From contig NZ_JAJOZT010000002.1 in assembly GCF_021168475.1 (NCBI RefSeq), positions 186,001 through 250,000 of the forward strand: 64,000 nucleotides of DNA. The letters are read 5' to 3'. Below are positions 25,017 through 33,450 of this stretch, piece by piece; the stretch's first letter is position 1; every line of letters begins with the position of its first letter. Below the pieces are notes generated by a model. The model saw only the letters and a program-made list of their open reading frames with translations. It had not been told where the DNA came from and made no database searches. This DNA comes from Pseudoclavibacter sp. 13-3 (GTDB taxonomy: Bacteria > Actinomycetota > Actinomycetes > Actinomycetales > Microbacteriaceae). Made by a program: the position numbers and the translations under genes.

Positions 25017-26192
25017 GTGGATACCCGCAAGCAGACAGAGTCGAACCATATCGAGGCGGATGTCGCGGTCGTCGGACTGGGCACAATGGGGGCGATGGCT
25101 CTGTGGCGTATTGCACGCAGGTCTGCTCGTTCCGTTGTCGGCATTGAACAGTACGGGTTGGTGCACAGCCATGGATCGTTTACTGGTGAGTCTCGAGTGT
25201 TCCGGACGGCCTATCATGAGGGAACCCGTTATGTGCCCACACTGCTGAGGTCGCGAGAGCTTTGGCATGAACTTGAGAAGGACAGCGGTCGTCAGCTGCT
25301 GCTGCAGGTTGGCACACTGACTGTGGGATATGCCGAAGACGCCGCGGTGCAGAACGTGATCGACAGCGTGCGTGAGTACGACCTGCCGCATGAAGTCCTC
25401 GACCCTGCTCAGTTGCGCGAGCGTTACCCGCAGCACGCAGTAAAGAACGGGAACATCGGAGTTCTTGACGTCTTTGGTGGTGGTATGCGCCCCGAATTGA
25501 GCGTGCTCAGTGCACTGGAACAGGCTCAGCGCTTCGGCGCCCAAGTGCTGGCCAACGAAAAAGTACTCGACATCTCGGTCGATGGCCCTGAACGCGTTAC
25601 CATCACCACTGATCGTCGCACGATTCGTGCCCGTCAGGCCGTTGTGGCACAAGGCTCTTGGGCCAAGCGGCTGTCACCCGAGCTGTCCCGAATCCTCTCT
25701 GTGCAACCGTTGCCTTTGACGTGGTTCATGCCGCATCATCTCGAGCTGTTCACCCCCGATCGCTTTCCAGCCTTTATTCGAGATGAGGGCGGCGTGCACT
25801 TCTTCGGTGCGCCGTCGCTCGACGGTTATAGCCTGAAAGTCACTCCACGCCATTTCCACGACCCAGTGGCTGATGTCAGCGAGGTTCCTGCCGTGATTAC
25901 GCCCGAGAAGCTCAGCGAGATTGGGCTCTTAGCCCAGTCATTCTTCCCCGATCTGAACCCAGAGCCCGTGCACTCCAGCGTGCACCATGACGCCTTCACC
26001 ATTAACAAGGTGCCGGTGGTCGACGTCGATTCGACGGGGACCGTACTTACACTGACCGGATTCTCTGGACATGGCTTCAAACTCGCCCCGGCCGTCGGTG
26101 AAATGGCTGAGCAATTCGTATTCGGTGATGAGATTACTTTCGCAGCAGCCGATTACGACATCCCTGCACATCTGGCAGCATTAGGGCAGTGA
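25017..26192 (+). CDS. Sarcosine oxidase / N-methyltryptophan oxidase-like FAD protein lacking cysteine
   Basis: I start it at GTG 25017, which has AGGAG 6 bases upstream; the ATG 30 bases earlier has no such site. The 391 residues open with ADVAVVGLGTMGAMALWRIA (FAD-binding GxGxxG, about 14-33). GSFTGESRVFR follows near 53-63, the position of the MSOX/MTOX motif GSSHGxTRxxR. Family members usually tether FAD through a cysteine about 315-330. Here the region reads HHDAFTINKVPVVD and the whole protein has no cysteine, so covalent flavin attachment is impossible. Expected chemistry: oxidation of a secondary or N-methyl amine with oxygen, or, if the flavin differs, a dehydrogenase. It belongs to the operon starting at 22410. 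Confidence 0.82.
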   Translation: MDTRKQTESNHIEADVAVVGLGTMGAMALWRIARRSARSVVGIEQYGLVHSHGSFTGESRVFRTAYHEGTRYVPTLLRSRELWHELEKDSGRQLLLQVGTLTVGYAEDAAVQNVIDSVREYDLPHEVLDPAQLRERYPQHAVKNGNIGVLDVFGGGMRPELSVLSALEQAQRFGAQVLANEKVLDISVDGPERVTITTDRRTIRARQAVVAQGSWAKRLSPELSRILSVQPLPLTWFMPHHLELFTPDRFPAFIRDEGGVHFFGAPSLDGYSLKVTPRHFHDPVADVSEVPAVITPEKLSEIGLLAQSFFPDLNPEPVHSSVHHDAFTINKVPVVDVDSTGTVLTLTGFSGHGFKLAPAVGEMAEQFVFGDEITFAAADYDIPAHLAALGQ

Positions 26193-26249
26193 CTGAGCGA
26201 TCGGTGTTGTTCCACTGGTCAAAGGAGCATTGACGACAGGAGCACTAAG

Positions 26250-27185
26250 TTGATAGAGAGACCCATCGTGGCCTTGATGACGAGGCTGCCGCTTGCTCAT
26301 CAACGCGATATCCTGCAAGAAACTCTTGGGGCGGGCTACCGCGTGGTTATGGGGCCGAACGATTTGAACGACCCTGCAGCTGTGGCCATGGTGGCTGAGA
26401 CCGATCTGTCATTTGGCAGGAACACCATACTGGCGCCGCCCAACCTCAAAGTCATCATCACGCCTTCGGTGGGAACCGACCATGTTGACCTCGCCACAGC
26501 GAAGCAGCGTGGGGTACAGGTGGTCAATACTCCTGGGCACAATCGTCGTGAGGCGGCAGACCACACGCTTGCGCTCATCCTCAACGTGATTCGCGATCTT
26601 CGGCAGGCCGATCGAGTTGCCCGCACCGGCGAGTGGAACGTGCTGGAGACCCGCCCGAGGCTCATTCGCGGCAGACGGCTCGGATTGATCGGTTTTGGGG
26701 ATGTCGCTCAGCTCGTCGCCATGGATGCGCTCGCATTAGGGATGGATGTGTTGGTCCATGAGATCAAAGGTCTGACTCCGGCGGCCGAGGCTGCGGGTGC
26801 CAGGCAGGCGCCCGACCTGATGACGCTGCTGTCGAGTGTGGATATTGTGTCGCTGCACATCCCGCTGACTCCTGCGACGAGAGGGCTCATCGGGGCTCAG
26901 CAGCTTCGCATGATGAAACCTGGCAGCGCCATCATCAATACGGCTCGAGGCGCGATCATCGATCAGAAGGCACTCGCTCGAGCGATTGATGAAGGCCACA
27001 TTCTGCATGCGGCCCTCGATGTACTTGAGACCGAGCCCCCTGCAGCAGATGACCCGTTACTGAGCATGGGGCGTGTGCTGCTCACTCCGCACATGGGGTG
27101 GTACTCAGACCGCTCAGCGACTGAACTGTATCGCGATGTCGGGGGTCGGCTGCGAACTCTGCTTGATCAGATACTGCAAGAATGA
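26250..27185 (+). CDS. D-isomer-specific 2-hydroxyacid dehydrogenase (first of three)
   Basis: A TTG start with AGGAG 7 bases upstream gives 311 residues, normal for the family. The substrate domain contains ITPSVGTDHVDL. The NAD domain contains LGLIGFGDVAQLVAMDAL at about 143-160. Catalytic residues are visible: Arg in INTARGAIID, Glu in LETEPPA and His in LLTPHMGW. It interconverts a 2-keto acid and a D-2-hydroxyacid; SerA-like phosphoglycerate dehydrogenases belong to the same group. It is the last gene of the run starting at the aldehyde dehydrogenase. Two relatives lie at 32467-33450 and 33447-34436. Confidence 0.88.
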   Translation: MIERPIVALMTRLPLAHQRDILQETLGAGYRVVMGPNDLNDPAAVAMVAETDLSFGRNTILAPPNLKVIITPSVGTDHVDLATAKQRGVQVVNTPGHNRREAADHTLALILNVIRDLRQADRVARTGEWNVLETRPRLIRGRRLGLIGFGDVAQLVAMDALALGMDVLVHEIKGLTPAAEAAGARQAPDLMTLLSSVDIVSLHIPLTPATRGLIGAQQLRMMKPGSAIINTARGAIIDQKALARAIDEGHILHAALDVLETEPPAADDPLLSMGRVLLTPHMGWYSDRSATELYRDVGGRLRTLLDQILQE

Positions 27186-27186
27186 T

Positions 27187-27200
27187 TCGGCGGGCGCCGA
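27187..27200. terminator. Tiny hairpin between convergent genes
   Basis: TCGGCG and CGCCGA with two bases between fill most of the 18-base gap separating the hydroxyacid dehydrogenase and the SDR. It would form a five-pair stem with a four-base loop, so it is at best a weak bidirectional terminator. Confidence 0.3.
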
Positions 27201-27203
27201 CGA

Positions 27204-27968
27204 TCAGGGCGCGTACGGGTTTTCGGTGAGCGTCATGCCGCCGTCGACGCACAGCGTGGTCCCCGTGACGAAACCTGCGGCAGGGCTGGCCAGGTATGAG
27301 ATTGCAGCGGCGATGTCTTCGGGCCGGCCGATCGTTCCGCCTGGCACGAGGGAATCCATCTGCTCAAGGCGCTCGGCTCCGTAACTTTCACGCATGTTGT
27401 CCGTGAGGATCAGCCCGGGCTGCACAGCGTTGACGGTGATGCCATCTGGGGCGAGTTCGACTGCGGTACCACGCACGAGCCCTTCAAGGGCTGATTTCGT
27501 CGCACCGTAGTGTGCCATCCCGGGCAGCCCAGTCACTGGGCCAGTGATCGATGAGATCACGATGATCCGCGGGCACGTGGAATTTCGCAGCACTGGGATG
27601 GCCTCTTGCATAATATGAAAGGCGGCGGAGAGATTCACTGCCACGACGGAATCCCAAGTCTGCGGGTCGAGGTGTTCAAGGCGACCGCGGTCGAACGAGG
27701 CTGAGCCGAATACAAGCAGGTCGAGCCCACCCAGCGTGTCGATCGCGTCGTGGAAGGCGCGACGCGTGTCTTTTGGCGATCGGAGATCCACCGGCAGATG
27801 TTGCGCGCCCGTGGCCCGGCTGTCATCAGCCGGTGCGCGCGACAGGTAGCAGACCTCGGCGCCTACGCTCAGCAGTCGTTCGGTGACCGCAAGACCAATA
27901 CCGCGATTGCCGCCAAAAATACAGGCCCGTGTGCCCTGTGGTACGTCAGTAGTCGGGTGGATGGACAT
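27204..27968 (-). CDS. Short-chain dehydrogenase/reductase (classical SDR, FabG-like)
   Basis: Starting at ATG 27968 (MSIHPTTDV) gives 254 residues. CIFGGNRGIGLAVTERLL is the cofactor loop near residue 15. IVISSITGPVTG has the catalytic Ser, HYGATKSALEGL the YxxxK pair, and VNAVQPGLILTDNM the following strand. GRPEDIAAAISYLASPAAGFVTG and VDGGM near the C-terminus are typical of FabG-like NAD(P)H-dependent oxidoreductases. No ribosome site is visible before this ATG, so it may be leaderless; upstream in-frame codons look non-coding. It is divergent from the AGXT2L-type aminotransferase gene. The substrate is unknown, but a role in the same catabolic block is likely. Confidence 0.85.
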   Translation of the reverse strand: MSIHPTTDVPQGTRACIFGGNRGIGLAVTERLLSVGAEVCYLSRAPADDSRATGAQHLPVDLRSPKDTRRAFHDAIDTLGGLDLLVFGSASFDRGRLEHLDPQTWDSVVAVNLSAAFHIMQEAIPVLRNSTCPRIIVISSITGPVTGLPGMAHYGATKSALEGLVRGTAVELAPDGITVNAVQPGLILTDNMRESYGAERLEQMDSLVPGGTIGRPEDIAAAISYLASPAAGFVTGTTLCVDGGMTLTENPYAP

Positions 27969-28114
27969 GATGGTAAATCTAAGCTCGCTCTGTGACGCGA
28001 GTGTTTCCAGTTCGTTGCAGTGTCGCGACTTCATGTGTACGAGAGGCCCCTGTGGAGTGAAATGAAGAGGCTGGCCGCGAATCCCTGCGGTCGATCTGAG
28101 CGAGGAGTGCCTCC
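27969..28114. promoter_or_regulatory. Divergent promoter region, SDR / aminotransferase operon
   Basis: This 146-base gap feeds the SDR leftwards and the aminotransferase-transporter-kinase operon rightwards. It contains GTGTTTCC at 28001-28008, the element shared with the other divergent gaps of the block, and GAGGAG at 28102-28107 as the ribosome site of the aminotransferase. I could not assign -35/-10 boxes with confidence. Confidence 0.4.
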
Positions 28115-29491
28115 ATGTCTGTCCGAACGTCTGAAACATCTTCGTCTGGTGCAATGGTGAATGGTTTTGACCCGTCGCGCGTTGACACACTTTCCAGTGC
28201 TGAACGCGCGCTCATCAGGCGTCGTAACGAATCTCTGGGGCCAGCATACCGATTGTTCTACAAGCATCCCGTGACCGTCGATCATGCTTCGGGGGTGCAC
28301 CTCTACGACCCTGACGGTAACGAGTATCTTGATGTTTACAACAATGTTCCCTGCGTAGGGCACGCCCATCCTCATGTCGTCGAGGCAGTCCATGCACAGA
28401 TGCAGCGGGTGAACACGAATACCCGATATCTGCAACCTGGTCTGGTGGACTACGCCGAGCGGCTGCTGGCCACATTCCCCGACGAGCTGGGCCACGTAAT
28501 GTTCACCTGCTCTGGATCGGAAGCCAATGATCTCGCAATGCGAGTTGCGCATTGGCATACGGGAGGTACCGGCGTTATCGTTACGGCGAATGCCTATCAT
28601 GGGGTCACAGAGACGGTCGCGACATTCTCTCCGTCGCTCGGACAGCATGTGCCGTTGGGTCCACATGTGCGCTTGATTCCAGCCCCCGACCCGCTTCGCC
28701 TAGGAGTGAGCGGAGCAGAATTCAACGCCGTGATGCGCGCCAGCGTGCAGGCCGCCGTGGACGATCTGCAGCGGCACGGGATCGCCGTGGCTGCGCTGAT
28801 CACTGACTGCGCATTCTCTTCTGACGGTGTGCATCCTGACCCCACTGGCTGGCTGGCTGAGGCCGCTACTGTGGTGCGCGAGGCTGGCGGCCTGTACATC
28901 GCCGATGAAGTGCAGCCGGGGTTCGGGCGTCTCGGTGATGGGTGGTGGGGATTCATGCGTCACGGGGTGATTCCTGACATCGTGACGATGGGCAAACCCA
29001 TGGGCAACGGCGTCCCCATCGCCGCCGCTGTATTCCAGCCAGAACTGCTCGACAGCTTCGGCGCTCGAATCAGGTACTTCAACACCTTCGGGGGAAACTC
29101 CGTGTCAATCGCAGCTGCCCAGGCGGTGTTCGACGTGATCGAGGATGAGCACCTCATCGCGAACGCACAGGCCGTGGGGCGTCAGATCATGGCAGGGCTG
29201 CTGTCGGTGACGGCGAACGATGCCGCTGTTGCCGAGGTACGTGGTAGTGGGTTGTTCATTGGTGTCGATCTGGTCTGTGACCGAGAACGCTGGACGCCGG
29301 ATGCAGCATTGGCCTCGGAGATCGTGAATCGATTGCGCGAGCGGCGGGTGCTGATCTCTGCCTCTGGTGTGGACGGCAACATACTGAAGATTCGTCCTCC
29401 GATGGCGTTCAGGGCAGGAGACGCCGATCGTCTGCTCAGCGAGTTCGATGCCGTGTGCACGCAGCTGCGCAGCGAGGGAATTCTGCACTGA
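28115..29491 (+). CDS. AGXT2L-type PLP enzyme (class III aminotransferase fold; candidate phospho-lyase)
   Basis: The 458-residue protein starts at ATG with GAGGAG 7 bases upstream. The fold-type I PLP core is complete: CSGSEANDL near 132, YIADEVQPGFGR with Asp264, and TMGKPMGNG with the Schiff-base Lys at about 294. NESLGPAYRLFYKHPV, YLDVYNNVPCVGHAHP, NTNTRYL and NILKIRPPM follow human AGXT2L1/AGXT2L2 closely in wording and order. Those enzymes release phosphate and ammonia from phosphoethanolamine or phosphohydroxylysine to give an aldehyde. The same operon encodes a kinase resembling hydroxylysine kinase (34437-35531), and an aldehyde dehydrogenase lies nearby. A plain transaminase role is not excluded by sequence. 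A related gene is at 482-1840. Confidence 0.85.
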   Translation: MSVRTSETSSSGAMVNGFDPSRVDTLSSAERALIRRRNESLGPAYRLFYKHPVTVDHASGVHLYDPDGNEYLDVYNNVPCVGHAHPHVVEAVHAQMQRVNTNTRYLQPGLVDYAERLLATFPDELGHVMFTCSGSEANDLAMRVAHWHTGGTGVIVTANAYHGVTETVATFSPSLGQHVPLGPHVRLIPAPDPLRLGVSGAEFNAVMRASVQAAVDDLQRHGIAVAALITDCAFSSDGVHPDPTGWLAEAATVVREAGGLYIADEVQPGFGRLGDGWWGFMRHGVIPDIVTMGKPMGNGVPIAAAVFQPELLDSFGARIRYFNTFGGNSVSIAAAQAVFDVIEDEHLIANAQAVGRQIMAGLLSVTANDAAVAEVRGSGLFIGVDLVCDRERWTPDAALASEIVNRLRERRVLISASGVDGNILKIRPPMAFRAGDADRLLSEFDAVCTQLRSEGILH

Positions 29492-29503
29492 ACGATCGCT
29501 GCA

Positions 29504-29568
29504 TGTTTCGTCGTCCGGACACATGGATGTAACAGTTGGCACGTTCATCGGAAACGTGTCCGTGAAAC
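29504..29568 (+). promoter_or_regulatory. Inverted repeats before the PotB-like permease
   Basis: In the 156-base gap after the aminotransferase, CGGACAC (29516-29522) and GTGTCCG (29556-29562) are exact inverted repeats. Each is accompanied by GTTTC (about 29504-29508) or GAAAC (29551-29555 and 29564-29568). The arrangement resembles an operator for an internal promoter and shares the GTTTC core with the block's divergent control regions. It may allow the transporter genes to be expressed apart from the aminotransferase. Confidence 0.35.
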
Positions 29569-29647
29569 GGTATTTGGCATCATCGCAAGAATCTCTGATC
29601 TGCAGCGGGCCTACCGACAAGTGAGAGGCCCGCACGAAGGACACCGC

Positions 29648-30517
29648 ATGATGACTCAAGGCACAGCCTCAGCGCGAGAGCGCACGCGATTTGCACCTCG
29701 TCGATTGCCTGGCTGGACGTTGGTGCTCCCAGGCGTGCTCTTTCTCGCGGTGTTCTTCATCGTGCCGCTGGCACTGATGCTAGCGAATTCTCTGAAAGAT
29801 GGCGTGGTCACCTACGCAGAGGTGTTTACATCTCCCTCACACATGAAAGTGTTCGGTAACACCTTGAAGACAGCGGTGATCACCACCGTCGTCTGCCTTG
29901 CATCGGCCTATCCTTACGCCTACGTCATGCAGCGTGTGGGGGCGCGATTAAGGTTGCTGCTCACAGCGCTCGTGCTCATGCCGTTCTGGGTGAGTGTGCT
30001 GACCCGATCCTTTGCCTGGGTCGGCCTGCTGCAAGACACAGGGGTGATCAACCAGACGCTCATGGATTGGGGGGTGACCGACGCGCCACTGCCGTTGATC
30101 CGCACTGAACTGGGAGTACTCATCGGCATGGTGCATGTGTTGCTGCCGTTCACTGTGATTCCGCTGATGAACGCGATGGGCAACATCGACGGTTCGTATC
30201 TGCGTGCTGCAGTCAGCTTGGGTGCGAACCCTTGGCAGCGGTTCTTTAAGGTTTTTCTGCCGTTGTCTGTGCCTGGGGTGCTCGCCGGGGGCGTGCTCGT
30301 CTTCGTGATGAGCCTTGGCTTCTACATCACTCCGGCGCTCCTGGGCTCGCCCGACAACATGATGGTCGGTGAATTGCTCATCCAAGAGGTGCAGAAGATC
30401 GGCACGGTGCGTGCCAGCGCCATCGGCATGATTCTGTTGGGCGGCACTCTGGTCTCACTGGCTCTGGTTGCAGCGGTTCAGCAGATCACAACCACAACCA
30501 AGGAGAAGCGCAAGTGA
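29648..30517 (+). CDS. ABC transporter permease (PotB-like)
   Basis: I start it at ATG 29648, with AAGGA upstream, giving 289 residues. Six transmembrane helices are apparent, beginning LVLPGVLFLAVFFIVPLALML near residue 25. A binding-protein-dependent transport signature of the EAA type lies near 205 (YLRAAVSLGANPWQRFFKVFLPLSVPGVL, split around the conserved G). It forms the membrane channel with the PotC-like protein encoded next, whose GTG start overlaps its stop. The cargo is likely an amine; the binding protein is probably the one at 21020-22114. Confidence 0.88.
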   Translation: MMTQGTASARERTRFAPRRLPGWTLVLPGVLFLAVFFIVPLALMLANSLKDGVVTYAEVFTSPSHMKVFGNTLKTAVITTVVCLASAYPYAYVMQRVGARLRLLLTALVLMPFWVSVLTRSFAWVGLLQDTGVINQTLMDWGVTDAPLPLIRTELGVLIGMVHVLLPFTVIPLMNAMGNIDGSYLRAAVSLGANPWQRFFKVFLPLSVPGVLAGGVLVFVMSLGFYITPALLGSPDNMMVGELLIQEVQKIGTVRASAIGMILLGGTLVSLALVAAVQQITTTTKEKRK

Positions 30518-31326
30518 GCAATTCCTCGATACGGAAAACTCGTGGCCGGGTGCAGCCTCGGTGGGTGGTACTGGGCATCCTCACCGGCTTGATTGGTCTC
30601 TACCTCGTGCTTCCCACACTGTTCATCGTTCCGATGTCGTTGACTGAGAGTCCAACTCTCGGCCAGTTCCGCGGGGGTTGGACCTTGCATTGGTACCAGC
30701 AGCTGGTAGAAGACCCCGTGTGGGCACGCACCGCCTGGGTGAGCCTGCAGGTCGGGCTGATCGCCACGGTATTTGCCACGGTGCTCGGCACTGCCGCAGC
30801 GATGGGTATCTTGAAGTCGTCTAAGAAGGTGCAGGGCATTATCCAGGGGCTGACCATGGCGCCCATGATCATCCCTGCTGTGATCGTCGGTATTGGCCTT
30901 TATATGCTGTTCCTCAAGATCGGGCTGTACGGTACCTTGCTTGGCTTCGTCATTGGGCACACCGTCATCTGCATTCCATTTGTCATGGTCGTGGTCGGGT
31001 CGAGCATCGCTCAACTCGACCCGAACCAGGCTCGCGCGGCATCCATCTTGGGGGCTGGGCCGCTCACCACTTTCTGCAGAGTGACACTCCCGCAGATTAC
31101 CCCCGGCGTGATCGCCGGCGGGTTGTTCGCTTTCGTGACGTCGTGGGATGAAGTGGTCGTCTCGACTTTCTTGGTGTCGCCCAAGTTGAAAACGCTGCCC
31201 GTCGAGATGTGGACGCAGTCGCGCACCACGCTCACGCCAACGCTTGCGGCATTGAGTACCGTGCTCATGATCATCTCCACAGTGGCTCTGATCGGGCTAA
31301 CCCGCGTACAGAAAGGCTCGAAGTAA
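30514..31326 (+). CDS. ABC transporter permease (PotC-like)
   Basis: The GTG start overlaps the previous stop by 4 bases, and AAGGAG stands upstream. The 270-residue protein has about six transmembrane helices and an EAA loop (QARAASILGAGPLTTFCRVTLPQITPG, in two halves) near 170-196. SWDEVVVSTFLVSP near 225 is characteristic of PotC-like subunits. It pairs with the PotB-like permease to make the channel of a type I importer. The ATPase gene follows after 2 bases. Confidence 0.9.
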   Translation: MSNSSIRKTRGRVQPRWVVLGILTGLIGLYLVLPTLFIVPMSLTESPTLGQFRGGWTLHWYQQLVEDPVWARTAWVSLQVGLIATVFATVLGTAAAMGILKSSKKVQGIIQGLTMAPMIIPAVIVGIGLYMLFLKIGLYGTLLGFVIGHTVICIPFVMVVVGSSIAQLDPNQARAASILGAGPLTTFCRVTLPQITPGVIAGGLFAFVTSWDEVVVSTFLVSPKLKTLPVEMWTQSRTTLTPTLAALSTVLMIISTVALIGLTRVQKGSK

Positions 31327-31328
31327 CC

Positions 31329-32477
31329 ATGTCGACTGCGTTGAATACCCCATCCATCGCTGACCAGTTCGCTGCACGAGAGGCAGACGGGCCCGCCCTC
31401 ATACTTGAGGGGGTGGGTAAGAAATTCGGTGATTCCTACGCTGTGCGTGATGTCAGTTTCGAACTTGAGCAAGGGACCTTTCTGACTATGCTGGGCCCAT
31501 CTGGTTCAGGCAAGTCGACGACGCTCAACATGATCGCGGGGTTTCTCGATCCCACGGAAGGAACCATTCGTCTGCGCGGCCGAGACATCACCACGCTTCT
31601 GCCCAACAAGCGCGCTATCGGCATGGTCTTCCAGAACTACTCGCTCTTCCCCCATCTGAACGTACTGCGCAACGTGGCCTTCCCACTTGAGGTGCGAGGA
31701 ATGAAGCGGCGAGAAGCTGCAGCGAAGGCAGCCGCGGCTCTCGAGCTTGTTGAGCTCGGGCACCGAGCCCGAGCATTCCCTAAGGAGCTGTCAGGCGGTC
31801 AGCAGCAGCGTGTCGCTTTGGCCCGAGCGATCGTGTTTGAGCCGGATCTCCTGCTCATGGACGAGCCACTGGGTGCTCTTGACAAGCGTCTGCGCGAGAC
31901 CATGCAGATCAGCATCAAGAACATCGCTGAGCAGCTGAATTCAACGGTTGTCTTCGTAACACACGACCAAGAAGAGGCCTTAGTGATGAGCGACCAGATC
32001 GCCATCTATAACGATGGCGGAATAGAACAGTATGGTACCTCGCAGGATCTTTATGAAAACCCCGCGTCCATCTTCGTTGCTGACTTCATCGGTGAGTCGA
32101 ATATTCTTCGCGGGCAGATGAGCCAAGGAGCCCTTGCGGTTGGAGGTCAGGTCTTCCCGATTCCCACACGTAGCAAGGGGCGGATCTCTGATGGAGACCG
32201 GGCGGCGATCATCGTGCGGCCTGAACAGGTCACACTGCGCAGCCGGCATTCCCGCGCTGATACCGCGCAGGTCAAGGGGCCTGAGGTGCAGGGAACGGTG
32301 CGTGAGGTGATTTACCTAGGCACAGCATACCGGTTCTACGTAAGCTGTGACCTTGGCTTCGAAATCGAAGTTCGTGTGCGCCGCCACCTTCCAGAGGGAG
32401 AGACGCGCAAGGGCGAGCGAGTGAGCGTGTCATGGGCGCCTGAGGACATTTCGCTAGTGCCGTCAGATGAAGCCTGA
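31329..32477 (+). CDS. ABC transporter ATP-binding protein (PotA-like, with TOBE domain)
   Basis: Starting at ATG 31329 gives 382 residues. Walker A GPSGSGKST lies near 57. The Q-loop (VFQNYSLFPHL), ABC signature LSGGQQQR, Walker B LLLMDEPLGALD and switch VTHDQEEAL are all intact. A C-terminal TOBE_2 regulatory domain occupies about 250-380 (IIVRPEQVTL and VREVIYLGTAYRFYV). It energises the PotB/PotC-like permease pair encoded just upstream. Its last bases overlap the first codons of the next gene by 11 bases, indicating one operon with the dehydrogenases and kinase. Confidence 0.92.
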   Translation: MSTALNTPSIADQFAAREADGPALILEGVGKKFGDSYAVRDVSFELEQGTFLTMLGPSGSGKSTTLNMIAGFLDPTEGTIRLRGRDITTLLPNKRAIGMVFQNYSLFPHLNVLRNVAFPLEVRGMKRREAAAKAAAALELVELGHRARAFPKELSGGQQQRVALARAIVFEPDLLLMDEPLGALDKRLRETMQISIKNIAEQLNSTVVFVTHDQEEALVMSDQIAIYNDGGIEQYGTSQDLYENPASIFVADFIGESNILRGQMSQGALAVGGQVFPIPTRSKGRISDGDRAAIIVRPEQVTLRSRHSRADTAQVKGPEVQGTVREVIYLGTAYRFYVSCDLGFEIEVRVRRHLPEGETRKGERVSVSWAPEDISLVPSDEA

Positions 32478-33450
32478 GCTGGCTGGATTCGGTGGGTATG
32501 AGATGATGGCTGAGTCTGGCACTGGCACCGCTCTGCTGCTGCGCGTCGATCAGACCGATGCTGAGGTAGAGTACATCCGATCCTTGGTCGAGCATCGGGG
32601 TTTTCACCTGGTTTCGGCAAGTCCTGAGTCAGTTCCTGAGGGCCAAGCAGCATCGTTGCTGCTCGCGGCGCCGGCGTCGCCAGTCGATGGGCGGTTTCTT
32701 TGTGGCATCGCTGGGCTTCGGGCCGTAGCCACTCCGTCGGTCGGAGTCGATCACATCGACATTGGCGCCGCGCAGGCTTTGGGGATCACCGTCTGTAGCG
32801 CTCCTGGGTACAACGCCACCGAAGTCGCTGAATATGCACTAAGCGGAATATTGTTGTTGCTCAAAGACCTCCTGCGTGGTGCCGCTACCGTGGCAGATCG
32901 CGAGTGGCGCTGCCGTCAACTTGAACCCATTGCCCTGCAGGATGCTGTGGTCGGGCTCATCGGGTTTGGCACGATTGCGCGTCGCTTGGCTGTGCAGCTG
33001 CATGAATTGGACGTACGCACGCTCGTTTGGAACCGCTCAGCCATTGATCGGTATCCGGAGTCATCGCACGTGGAATTCTGCGCCTCCATGCAGGACTTGG
33101 TGGCAACGTGCGATGTCGTGTCTTTGCACGTCCCACTTACCAATAGCACGGCGAACATGGTCGGTCCACAGTTTCTGACCTGGATGAAGGCTGGGAGCGG
33201 CTTGGTCAACACTGCGCGTGGTGGGCTAATCGACGCTACTGCGGTGGCCGATGCGCTGCATCGGCAGCATCTTCGCGGTGCCGTACTCGATGTGCTCGAA
33301 CACGAGCCTCCGCTGTGGCAGACAGATCCGTTGCTTTCGGCGCCCCACGCTTTGGTGACCCCACATCAAGCCTGGTTAACTCCGGGGAGTCGATATCGAG
33401 GCTGGGATGTCGCAGTCGAAGCAGCAACGGGAGAGGGGAAGGCCTCATGA
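32467..33450 (+). CDS. D-isomer-specific 2-hydroxyacid dehydrogenase (second of three)
   Basis: The 327-residue reading starts at an ATG overlapping the ATPase gene; neither it nor the internal Met near 32503 has a clear ribosome site, so the start is uncertain by about 12 residues. ATPSVGVDHIDIGAA marks the substrate domain, and VVGLIGFGTIARRLAVQL is the NAD-binding loop. Catalytic Arg (VNTARGGLID), Glu (LEHEPP) and His (VTPHQAW) are present. Its stop overlaps the start of another member of the same family. The pair is divergent in sequence, so they probably handle different 2-keto or 2-hydroxy acids, or form a heteromer. Confidence 0.85.
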   Translation: MKPELAGFGGYEMMAESGTGTALLLRVDQTDAEVEYIRSLVEHRGFHLVSASPESVPEGQAASLLLAAPASPVDGRFLCGIAGLRAVATPSVGVDHIDIGAAQALGITVCSAPGYNATEVAEYALSGILLLLKDLLRGAATVADREWRCRQLEPIALQDAVVGLIGFGTIARRLAVQLHELDVRTLVWNRSAIDRYPESSHVEFCASMQDLVATCDVVSLHVPLTNSTANMVGPQFLTWMKAGSGLVNTARGGLIDATAVADALHRQHLRGAVLDVLEHEPPLWQTDPLLSAPHALVTPHQAWLTPGSRYRGWDVAVEAATGEGKAS

